From contig JAZUGR010000010.1 in NCBI GenBank assembly GCA_045641345.1, positions 1-23,180 of the forward strand: a DNA stretch of 23,180 nt, written 5' to 3'. Positions 6,809 through 13,480 of this stretch are shown in pieces (within the stretch, counting starts at the first letter, position 1; each line of letters starts with the position of its first letter). The position numbers and the translations under genes are program-made. The DNA is from Cacconaster sp045641345. Its GTDB lineage: Bacteria > Bacteroidota > Bacteroidia > Bacteroidales > UBA932. The notes under the pieces were generated by a model. The model saw only the letters and a list, made by a program, of their open reading frames with translations, searched no databases and was not told where the DNA came from.

Positions 6809-7507
6809 TTTCCCTTTGGAGGGGTGGTCTATCCCGTAGCCGAACAGGGCGAAATCGCCCTTGCACGGGTCCGAGGGGAATATTTCACGGAAATACTGCG
6901 TTATCTCGAGCGCCGTGCGGTAATCGGCGCTGCGGCGTGATGTTATCTTCATTTCCGTCGCGACTTCGTGCACGTGGACATCGAGAGGTATGATGAGTTG
7001 TGCGGGGTCGGTGTCCTTCCACAGACCGAAATCCACCTTGCCGTCGCGCCGTACCATCCATCGGCGCAGCATGTGTATCTTCTTGTTGGCAGCCTTCGGG
7101 TCGCTTTTCTGCCCGAATACGAGAGTGCGGAATTCTTCGGGGGAAAGGGACTCCAGAGAGTCTTTCTCCATATACAGACCCTTCAGCCTTGTGCATATTT
7201 CCGCAAATTGCGACCATTTCACCGTGCGGTGCAACGACTCCTCGTCGTGGCGCAGATTCCCTTTCATTACATAGTCGTACGGTTTCCACTCCATCTGGTC
7301 GAACATCCTTGCGCAGTCGCGCACTATCATCGATCTGCGGCCCCAGGCCAGGTGGGCCGAAAGGAGTGCGGATATCTCCACGTCCTTCAGCGATGCCCTG
7401 CCGCTTGAAAGGAGTTTCACGAAATGCCGGGGGAATCGGCTCGGGTCTTCCTCGAAGTATCTGAGGTCGTTGTATTTTTCGGCGTATGCCCTCAAAAGTT
7501 CCTTCAT
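6767..7507 (-). CDS. TIGR02757/DUF2400 family protein
   Basis: A 246-residue soluble protein of the TIGR02757 (DUF2400) family, widespread in Bacteroidetes. Recognisable stretches are SALLSAHLAWGRR near residues 47-59, MLRRWMVRRDG near 145-155, and LIIPLDVHVHEVA near 170-182. The fold is thought to be related to helix-hairpin-helix DNA glycosylases, but no activity is assigned here. The start at 7507 is supported by a TATCTTTG box ending five bases upstream. Its 3' end overlaps the convergent acyltransferase by 42 bases. It diverges from rpmE2. Confidence 0.8.
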   Translation of the reverse strand: MKELLRAYAEKYNDLRYFEEDPSRFPRHFVKLLSSGRASLKDVEISALLSAHLAWGRRSMIVRDCARMFDQMEWKPYDYVMKGNLRHDEESLHRTVKWSQFAEICTRLKGLYMEKDSLESLSPEEFRTLVFGQKSDPKAANKKIHMLRRWMVRRDGKVDFGLWKDTDPAQLIIPLDVHVHEVATEMKITSRRSADYRTALEITQYFREIFPSDPCKGDFALFGYGIDHPSKGKSLRVVEDVVDPAE

Positions 7508-7512
7508 ATCCG

Positions 7513-7520
7513 CAAAGATA
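7513..7520 (-). promoter_or_regulatory. Bacteroidetes -7 box for the DUF2400 gene
   Basis: TATCTTTG on the minus strand is an exact TAnnTTTG and lies five bases before the ATG at 7507, again implying a leaderless transcript. It sits just outside the rightward L31 promoter, so the two promoters are packed back to back. Confidence 0.6.
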
Positions 7521-7529
7521 GCCTAAAAG

Positions 7530-7561
7530 TTTGGCGTTGAAGAATAAATTGATTACATTTG
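7530..7561 (+). promoter_or_regulatory. Bacteroidetes promoter for rpmE2
   Basis: A -33 TTTG (7530-7533) and a -7 TACATTTG (7554-7561) are separated by 20 bases, the best complete match to the Bacteroidetes consensus in the window. The leader to the ATG at 7598 is about 30 bases and A-rich, without Shine-Dalgarno. Confidence 0.72.
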
Positions 7562-7597
7562 CGGGCTTTTTGAACAGAACAAACACAAAATAGTATT

Positions 7598-7849
7598 ATG
7601 AAAAAAGGTATTCATCCCGAAAACTACCGTCTTGTGGCTTTCAAGGATATGTCCAACGAACACGTGTTCATCACAAGGTCGTGCGTAAGCACAAAGGAAA
7701 CCATCGATGTCAATGGCGTCGAGTTTCCCGTGGTCAAGGTCGAAATCTCCAACACGTCGCACCCGTTCTATACAGGTAAGATGAAACTCGTCGATACAGC
7801 CGGCCGCGTTGACAAATTCTACAGCCGTTACGGGCAGAAAAAGAAATAG
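7598..7849 (+). CDS. rpmE2: 50S ribosomal protein L31 type B (bL31B)
   Basis: An 83-residue ribosomal protein. It begins MKKGIHPENY and has the EISNTSHPFYTGK segment and the C-terminal DKFYSRYGQ region typical of type B L31. The zinc-binding cysteines of type A L31 are missing (a single Cys is present), so this is the zinc-independent form that bridges the subunits of the ribosome. It is a monocistronic unit with its own promoter (7530-7561) and a strong terminator (7873-7911). Confidence 0.95.
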   Translation: MKKGIHPENYRLVAFKDMSNEHVFITRSCVSTKETIDVNGVEFPVVKVEISNTSHPFYTGKMKLVDTAGRVDKFYSRYGQKKK

Positions 7850-7872
7850 TCCCAGGACTTTTCAGATATTTG

Positions 7873-7911
7873 CTCATCCGCAGATGCCCGTCATTTGTGG
7901 ATGAGTTTTTT
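7873..7911 (+). terminator. Intrinsic terminator after rpmE2
   Basis: CTCATCCGCA (7873-7882) pairs with TGTGGATGAG (7896-7905) over 10 bp with one G-U pair, followed directly by six T (7906-7911). It lies 24 bases after the L31 stop. Confidence 0.85.
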
Positions 7912-7942
7912 GCATATTGACAACATAAAACAACAGCAGAAT

Positions 7943-9331
7943 ATGTCACTTATCACATCCATTTCGGGGATCCGCGGCACCATAGGAGGCCATCCGGGCG
8001 ATGCCCTCACGCCTATCGATATCGTCAAGTTTACGGCTGCCTATGCGCGTCAGCTGCAGGGCAGGGCAGGAAAGGGCCGGCGCTGCAGGGTGGTGGTCGG
8101 CCGCGATGCCCGTATTTCAGGGCCGATGGTCGAAAAGCTTGTTACAGGCACTTTGATGGCCTGCGGGATTGACGTCGTCGATGCCGGCCTGGCTTCCACT
8201 CCCACCACGGAGATGGCGGTCGTGTTCGAAAAGGCCGACGGCGGCATAATCCTCACGGCTTCGCATAATCCCAAGGAATGGAATGCCCTCAAGTTGCTCG
8301 ATTCCAAGGGCGAGTTCCTGAGCGACGAGGACGGGCGCAGGGTTGTGGCGGCGGCATCTTCGGGCGACTTTGACTTTGCCGGCGTAACCTCTCTCGGCAG
8401 TGTCGAAAGCAAGGATTTCACCGCTGCCCACGTGGAGGCTGTATGCAATTATCATCTCGTCGACGTTCCCTCAATCAAGGCTGCCGGCTTCAAGGTCGTG
8501 CTCGATTCGATCAATTCGGTCGGAGGCATTGCAATGCCCTCTCTCTTCAAGGCTCTCGGAGTTGAATGCATAGTGATAAACGGCACTGCCGACGGCAACT
8601 TCGCCCACAATCCGGAGCCGCTTCCGGCGAATCTCAAGGATCTTTCGGCCGCTGTGGTCAGAGAAAAGGCCGACCTCGGTGTGAGCGTCGACCCGGATGT
8701 CGACCGCCTGGCGTTCATCTGTGAAAACGGCGAACCTTTCGGAGAGGAATACACTCTCGTTTCGGTTGCCGACTATGTGCTTTCGACGGCAAAGGGAGTC
8801 GCAGTCTCCAATCTTTCGTCGTCCAGGGCGCTCAAGGATGTGGCACAGTCGCACGGATGCACCTATATGTTCTCCAAGGTGGGCGAGAAGAACGTTTCCA
8901 CCCTGATGCAGGAGACCTCTGCGGTGATAGGGGGCGAGGGCAACGGCGGCGTGATTGTCCCCGACTTCCATTATGGACGTGACGCTCTCATCGGAACCGC
9001 ACTGTTCCTCAGCAATATGGCTCACAAGAAACTCTCCGCGAGCGCGCTGAGGGCCACCTATCCCGATTATTTCATCTCAAAAAACAAGATACAGATAGAC
9101 AATCCTGCCGTTATCGACTCTTTGATTGAAGGTGTCCGCAAGCATTTCTCGTATGGCCAGATCAATACGTCTGACGGTCTCAGGGTGGATTTCGAAGCTG
9201 AAAAGAAGTGGTTTGTGCTGCGGAAGTCGAATACCGAACCGATAATCCGCATATATGCCGAGGCCCGCGATGAGAAAACGGCCGATTCCCTTGCCGGGGA
9301 GGTGATAGGGATAATCAACTCCCTGCTCTGA
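7943..9331 (+). CDS. glmM: Phosphoglucosamine mutase-type phosphohexomutase
   Basis: A 462-residue alpha-D-phosphohexomutase. The four family signatures are in order: catalytic phosphoserine loop TASHNP (Ser107), metal loop DPDVDR (Asp250, Asp252, Asp254), sugar loop GEGNGG (331-336), and phosphate-binding RKSNTEP (427-433). In Bacteroidetes this form is annotated GlmM, converting glucosamine-6-phosphate to glucosamine-1-phosphate for UDP-GlcNAc synthesis. Phosphomannomutase or phosphoglucomutase activity cannot be excluded, because the sugar loop differs from the EQSGH of classical GlmM. The ATG at 7943 is chosen over an upstream in-frame TTG at 7895, which lies within the terminator stem. 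The stop overlaps the next ATG (TGATG). Confidence 0.86.
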   Translation: MSLITSISGIRGTIGGHPGDALTPIDIVKFTAAYARQLQGRAGKGRRCRVVVGRDARISGPMVEKLVTGTLMACGIDVVDAGLASTPTTEMAVVFEKADGGIILTASHNPKEWNALKLLDSKGEFLSDEDGRRVVAAASSGDFDFAGVTSLGSVESKDFTAAHVEAVCNYHLVDVPSIKAAGFKVVLDSINSVGGIAMPSLFKALGVECIVINGTADGNFAHNPEPLPANLKDLSAAVVREKADLGVSVDPDVDRLAFICENGEPFGEEYTLVSVADYVLSTAKGVAVSNLSSSRALKDVAQSHGCTYMFSKVGEKNVSTLMQETSAVIGGEGNGGVIVPDFHYGRDALIGTALFLSNMAHKKLSASALRATYPDYFISKNKIQIDNPAVIDSLIEGVRKHFSYGQINTSDGLRVDFEAEKKWFVLRKSNTEPIIRIYAEARDEKTADSLAGEVIGIINSLL

Positions 9332-10431
9332 TGTTCTCGTTCCGTACCACTCCATTTCTGGAACAGGACGACAAGGTGTTGTCCGACGGGAGGCTGGCGG
9401 TACTTTGCAATCAGGCCGCCTGGCATCCCGATACCGGTGAATATCTGTTCGAAACACTGCAACGCCGTGGCAACCTGGTGAGGATCTTCATGCCGGAGCA
9501 TTCTTTCTACGGCCCTGTGAGCGACTCGCTTGAAGCTGTGGAGGTTTCCTCGGTAATAGATATGTCAGATCTGGCCGACATCGACGCTCTGGTCATCGAA
9601 CTGCAGGACGTGGGGTCGCGCTACAGCGATTTCACGTTCCTGCTGTTCAATCTCGTTTCAGGGCTCAAGGAGTCAGGCTCGGATATGGCGGTGTATATAC
9701 TCGACAGACCCTGTCCCTCCGGGCGCCAGATTGAGGGAACGATGGGGTCCATAGGGCTTCCGCAGCGTCACGGCCTGACATTCGGCGAGCTGGCGTATAT
9801 GTTCTACTGCGAGTCCAACGCCAGATTTCCGCTGCATATAATCTCGTTTTCGGCCGAACAGGCGCCCAAACGGCTAATGGCCTGGACGATTCCCCCGTTT
9901 TCCGATTTTGCCGGGCTGTTCACTTCGCATTTCTACAGCGGGCAATGCCTGTGGATGGGCACCAACGTCAGTTATGGACACGGAACCACCCGGCCGTTCG
10001 AGCAGTTCGGCGCTCCGTATATGGAGCCGCTGTATGACTATTGCGCCAGGAATGGCTTCTCAGGATGGAATGACCCCGCCAATCCCGCTTCCGACAGCAA
10101 TATCTATATGCGTTGGACCAGATTCGTCCCCGCTTATGGAATATATGCATCCCGTGTATGTTTCGGCTTTCAGCTGATGTTCATTCCCGGAGTCGATTAT
10201 CATGCGCTCAACCATGCTCTCCGGCTTGTGAGGTTCGTTCACGACGAGTGCCCCGGTTTCGAATTCGACGGGATGGACGCCCTTATCGACGACGAGGCGC
10301 TGATGTGCTATATGAAGGGTGAGGTCGACTGGGATGCCGCGAGCGGATATATCAAGGCGGAGGAGCAGAAATGGCTCCGCAAGTCCAAGAAGTTCCTCCT
10401 GTACGATGAGACCACCTGGAGGGTGAAATAA
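9331..10431 (+). CDS. DUF1343/NamZ-like exo-beta-N-acetylmuramidase family protein
   Basis: A 366-residue protein of the DUF1343 family, whose characterised members (NamZ, GH171) cleave terminal MurNAc from peptidoglycan fragments. Family landmarks are MPEHSFYG (54-61, containing the conserved Glu-His), LQDVGSRYSD (91-100), DRPCPSGR (125-132), IEG (134-136) and RHGLTFGELA (146-155). Unlike the usual secreted NamZ, no signal peptide or lipobox is seen at the N-terminus, and the start cannot be moved far upstream because it overlaps the glmM stop by one base. A cytoplasmic role in amino-sugar turnover beside GlmM is an inference. Catalytic activity is not proven by these motifs. Confidence 0.8.
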   Translation: MFSFRTTPFLEQDDKVLSDGRLAVLCNQAAWHPDTGEYLFETLQRRGNLVRIFMPEHSFYGPVSDSLEAVEVSSVIDMSDLADIDALVIELQDVGSRYSDFTFLLFNLVSGLKESGSDMAVYILDRPCPSGRQIEGTMGSIGLPQRHGLTFGELAYMFYCESNARFPLHIISFSAEQAPKRLMAWTIPPFSDFAGLFTSHFYSGQCLWMGTNVSYGHGTTRPFEQFGAPYMEPLYDYCARNGFSGWNDPANPASDSNIYMRWTRFVPAYGIYASRVCFGFQLMFIPGVDYHALNHALRLVRFVHDECPGFEFDGMDALIDDEALMCYMKGEVDWDAASGYIKAEEQKWLRKSKKFLLYDETTWRVK

Positions 10432-10454
10432 TTATTTATTGTCCGAAAAAATTG

Positions 10455-10462
10455 TATCTTTG
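10455..10462 (+). promoter_or_regulatory. Bacteroidetes -7 box for tRNA-Gly and downstream operon
   Basis: TATCTTTG is an exact TAnnTTTG, eight bases before the tRNA 5' end. The -33 element is weak: a TTTA at 10435-10438 and a TTG at 10439-10441 are both closer than the usual 19-21 base spacing. Confidence 0.6.
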
Positions 10463-10470
10463 CAGAAAAT

Positions 10471-10543
10471 GCGGAAGTAGCTCAGTTGGTAGAGCGTCGG
10501 CTTCCCAAGCCGAAGGTCGCGGGTTCGAAACCCGTTTTCCGCT
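10471..10543 (+). tRNA. tRNA-Gly (anticodon CCC)
   Basis: A 73-base cloverleaf. The acceptor stem is GCGGAAG/TTTCCGC with a closing G-U, the D arm is GCTC-AGTTGGTA-GAGC, and the anticodon stem is TCGGC/GCCGA with loop TTCCCAA, giving anticodon CCC (reads GGG, glycine). The T arm is GCGGG-TTCGAAA-CCCGT. The discriminator is U, as in other bacterial glycine tRNAs, and CCA is not encoded. No terminator follows within the 21 bases before the next ATG. Confidence 0.95.
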
Positions 10544-10564
10544 CAAACGGGCGAGGTCATTGCT

Positions 10565-11005
10565 ATGGTAAGGAAAATCTCTCTCTTCTTTCTGTCAGTG
10601 ATGATGCTGGCTTCCTGCCGCCAAGCCCCGATTCCCCAGAGCGATTTCTCCGATATCTGCTATGATATGCTCATAGTAAGGCATTATGTCGAAAACACTC
10701 CCGGCGTCGCGCTTTCAACGGATTCGCTCTCAGTATATGGCGCCATTCTCGAAAAATACGGTTACTCCGTCGACGATTACCGCAGTACGGTGGAGTATTA
10801 CGTAAACAATCCTCAGGAGTATTCCCTCCTGCTGAAAGGGGTCCAGGCCCGGATCCTGGCCGACCAGGATGAAGTTCAGAAGCGCATCAAGCTGCAGAAC
10901 GAGGCAAGGGCGTCGTCGTTCGGCATCATCGAACTGTCGGGCGCATTCCATTTTCAGGATTCCGTGGATATTCCGGCGGCAGTCCTGCGTGAACTGTTTC
11001 CATAG
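10565..11005 (+). CDS. DUF4296-type lipoprotein
   Basis: A 146-residue predicted lipoprotein. It has a basic start, a hydrophobic stretch and the lipobox LASC with Cys18 as the lipidated residue. The mature part is mainly helical and charged, with a pattern (ILEKYGYSVDDY and a YYVNNPQEY segment) matching the DUF4296 family of Bacteroidetes envelope lipoproteins, whose function is unknown. It is expected at the periplasmic face of the cell envelope. The gene begins 22 bases after the tRNA and ends 3 bases before the amidohydrolase, so it is the first protein gene of a five-gene unit. Confidence 0.78.
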   Translation: MVRKISLFFLSVMMLASCRQAPIPQSDFSDICYDMLIVRHYVENTPGVALSTDSLSVYGAILEKYGYSVDDYRSTVEYYVNNPQEYSLLLKGVQARILADQDEVQKRIKLQNEARASSFGIIELSGAFHFQDSVDIPAAVLRELFP

Positions 11006-11008
11006 AGT

Positions 11009-12208
11009 ATGATCTACACTGCAGACTATATTTTCCCGATATCTTCGGAGCCCATCCGCAACGGATATGTGGAGTGCGACGACTGCGGCACCGTGCTTTC
11101 CACAGGTGTGTATGACGAGGCTGCGATGGCTCTCCGGGGTGTGGTCAAATGCCGCGGATTCATCGTACCGGGGTTCTCGAACGCCCATTGCCACAGCGAA
11201 CTTTCCTACCTCAAGGGGATGTTCCGCAAGGGTACCGGTATGGACGGATTCATAAAGCAGATAAATGAGTTGCGCACCGTGGTGGAAAAGGAAGAGAGGC
11301 TTTCCGCCATACGCAGCGCCTTTGACTGCCTCGTGGCTCAGGGGGTCACGAACATGGCCGACATAAGCAACTGCAATGAGAGTTTCCAGGTAAAGGTGGA
11401 CAAGAAGGATCTCATCTTCACCCGTACTTTCATAGAGGTGTTCGGCACTGAGCCTGAGGATGCCGCAGGTATCATCGAGGATGCCCGTGCGCTGCAGGCG
11501 GAGGCTTCGTCGGCAGGCCTTGCCGCCGCACCTACGCCTCATTCCTGCTACACAATGAGTCCTCTGCTGAACCGTCTCTCGGCCGCCGAAGGGCTCAAGA
11601 GCGGATATGTTTCATATCACAGCCAGGAGAGCGGCGAGGAGGAGGATATGCTGCGCTACGGCAGGGGCCCTCTTGCCGATGACTACCGCAGCAGGGGAAC
11701 CACGCAGCTCCCTGTAGCCGGCACAGGCTCGCTCGTCTATTTCCTTGACAATCTCGGCAAGGCCGTTTCTTTGCCCGTCGCCGGCAACGTGCTGCTCGTG
11801 CACAACGTGGCCACCGATCAGGAAAGCATCGATGCCGCCCTCTCAAGCCTTATATCGCCATATTGGGTATTGTGTCCCCTGTCGAACGTCTTTATCCATA
11901 ATACCCTGCCTCCGGTTGATCTGTTGCGGCACAACAATCTCAGGATATGTGTCGGTACCGACAGCCTTTCGAGCAACGACACCCTTTCAATCGTGGCCGA
12001 GTTGAAATGCCTTCAGGACAATTTCCCCCACGTCCCGTTGTCGGAGATGCTTGTCTGGGCATGCCTCAACGGTGCAATGGCAATAGGCTGCAGCGACAGA
12101 TTCGGCTCGTTCGAGGCCGGCAAGAGGCCCGGCGTGGTGCTGCTGAGCGATGTCGATGCCGAAGGGATGAAACTCACTCCCAAGAGCAGATCAACCCGAC
12201 TGATTTGA
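11009..12208 (+). CDS. Amidohydrolase-superfamily deaminase/hydrolase
   Basis: A 399-residue metal-dependent amidohydrolase of the SsnA/guanine-deaminase/aminofutalosine-deaminase type. Ligands and catalytic residues can be placed: HxH in NAHCH (His60, His62), His178 in TPHS, His204 and Glu207 in YHSQES, and Asp318 in VGTDS. The substrate is probably an aminated purine-like or related heterocyclic compound, but sequence alone does not say which. It starts 3 bases after the lipoprotein stop and ends 2 bases before deoC. The deoC neighbour would fit nucleoside salvage (inference). Candidate alternatives are aminodeoxyfutalosine deaminase (MqnX) or a cytosine/guanine deaminase relative. Confidence 0.8.
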   Translation: MIYTADYIFPISSEPIRNGYVECDDCGTVLSTGVYDEAAMALRGVVKCRGFIVPGFSNAHCHSELSYLKGMFRKGTGMDGFIKQINELRTVVEKEERLSAIRSAFDCLVAQGVTNMADISNCNESFQVKVDKKDLIFTRTFIEVFGTEPEDAAGIIEDARALQAEASSAGLAAAPTPHSCYTMSPLLNRLSAAEGLKSGYVSYHSQESGEEEDMLRYGRGPLADDYRSRGTTQLPVAGTGSLVYFLDNLGKAVSLPVAGNVLLVHNVATDQESIDAALSSLISPYWVLCPLSNVFIHNTLPPVDLLRHNNLRICVGTDSLSSNDTLSIVAELKCLQDNFPHVPLSEMLVWACLNGAMAIGCSDRFGSFEAGKRPGVVLLSDVDAEGMKLTPKSRSTRLI

Positions 12209-12210
12209 TT

Positions 12211-13002
12211 ATGGACAACAAAACTATATTCCGCGAGGTTCTGGGAATGATTGACCTCACCTCGCTCAATCCAACGGATACTCCATCCCGGATAGGGGCA
12301 ATGGTCGAAAAGGTGAACGCCTTCCACGGTGCATTCCCCGGTTATTCTCTCCCGGCCTCGATATGCGTGTTCCCCAATTTCGCCTCTCTGGTCAGGACAA
12401 AGAACAGCACCGGCGAGGTGCACGTAACCGTCGTTGGAGGATGCTTCCCTGCATCACAGAGTCCGTTGGAGGTCAAGTTGCTGGAGTGCTCCAAGGCTGT
12501 CAGGGACGGTGCCGACGAGGTCGACATAGTTCTGGCGCTCAATTCTTTCCTTGACGGCAGAGCTGTTCTCGCCTCGGACGAAATATCGCAGATAGGCGCG
12601 GCGCTGCGCGGCATCAAGCCGGATGTGGTGCTCAAGGTTATACTTGAGTCAGGCCTGCTCGGCGACAGCGGATTGATCGAGGATGCCTCGTTCCTGGCAA
12701 TGGAGGCGGGGGCCGATTTCATAAAGACCTCCACCGGCAAGACGCAGCCGGCCGCAACTCCCGAAGCCGTGCGCACGATGTGCGGCTGCATCGGCCGGTA
12801 TTATGCTTCGTCGGGCCGCAAAGTCGGAATCAAGCCCGCAGGCGGCATATCCACAACCGAAGATGCAATTCTGTATTATAATATCGTAGGGGATACGTTG
12901 GGTGAAGGATGGCTCGACAAAAAATATTTCCGGTTCGGGGCCAGCCGGATGGCCAACAATCTGCTTTCGGCCCTGGAAGGGCGTGAAATCAAGTATTTCT
13001 GA
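12211..13002 (+). CDS. deoC: Deoxyribose-phosphate aldolase
   Basis: A 263-residue class I aldolase that splits 2-deoxyribose-5-phosphate into glyceraldehyde-3-phosphate and acetaldehyde in deoxynucleoside breakdown. The Schiff-base lysine is Lys172 in DFIKTSTGK. Supporting catalytic residues are Asp105 in DEVDIV and Lys208 in GIKPAGG, and KVILESG (142-148) is also typical. The start at 12211 is the first ATG after the amidohydrolase stop (2-base gap), and it gives the expected length. coaD follows after one base. Confidence 0.95.
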   Translation: MDNKTIFREVLGMIDLTSLNPTDTPSRIGAMVEKVNAFHGAFPGYSLPASICVFPNFASLVRTKNSTGEVHVTVVGGCFPASQSPLEVKLLECSKAVRDGADEVDIVLALNSFLDGRAVLASDEISQIGAALRGIKPDVVLKVILESGLLGDSGLIEDASFLAMEAGADFIKTSTGKTQPAATPEAVRTMCGCIGRYYASSGRKVGIKPAGGISTTEDAILYYNIVGDTLGEGWLDKKYFRFGASRMANNLLSALEGREIKYF

Positions 13003-13003
13003 T

Positions 13004-13480
13004 ATGAAAACGGCAATATTCCCGGGGTCTTTCGACCCTTTTACTCTGGGGCACCTCGATGTGCTCAACTCGGCCCTGCAACTGTTCGACAAGGTTATCG
13101 TGGCAGTCGGGTACAACAGCGCCAAGAACGGGTTCTTCGACCCTCAGACAAGGGTTGAGATAATCAAGGACGCCGTCGCAGGCATCCGTAACGTGGAGGT
13201 ATGCTCCTACACTGGAATGACAATCGACCTCGCGCGTGAGAAGGGGGCGTCGTTCATCGTGAGAGGCCTGCGCACCACCACCGATTTCGAACTCGAAAGC
13301 GTCATAGCTCAGGCCAACAAGAAGATGGCGCCTGAATTGCAGAGCATATTCATTCCGTCGAGCCACGAATATTCGTTTATTTCCTCGACCGTCGTCCGCG
13401 ACGTTCTGCTGAACGGAGGTGATGCCGGTCAGTTCCTTCCGGGCAACGTCGATATCAGCAAGTACAGGATAGAGCGATGA
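13004..13480 (+). CDS. coaD: Phosphopantetheine adenylyltransferase
   Basis: A 158-residue enzyme that adenylates 4'-phosphopantetheine to dephospho-CoA, the penultimate step of CoA synthesis. The nucleotidyltransferase motif TLGH (14-17, following PGSFDPF) and the C-terminal ISSTVVRD (126-133) are intact, and length is exactly typical. The start lies one base after the deoC stop. The stop overlaps the start of the thioredoxin protein (ATGA at 13477-13480), so it is translationally coupled on both sides. Confidence 0.96.
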   Translation: MKTAIFPGSFDPFTLGHLDVLNSALQLFDKVIVAVGYNSAKNGFFDPQTRVEIIKDAVAGIRNVEVCSYTGMTIDLAREKGASFIVRGLRTTTDFELESVIAQANKKMAPELQSIFIPSSHEYSFISSTVVRDVLLNGGDAGQFLPGNVDISKYRIER

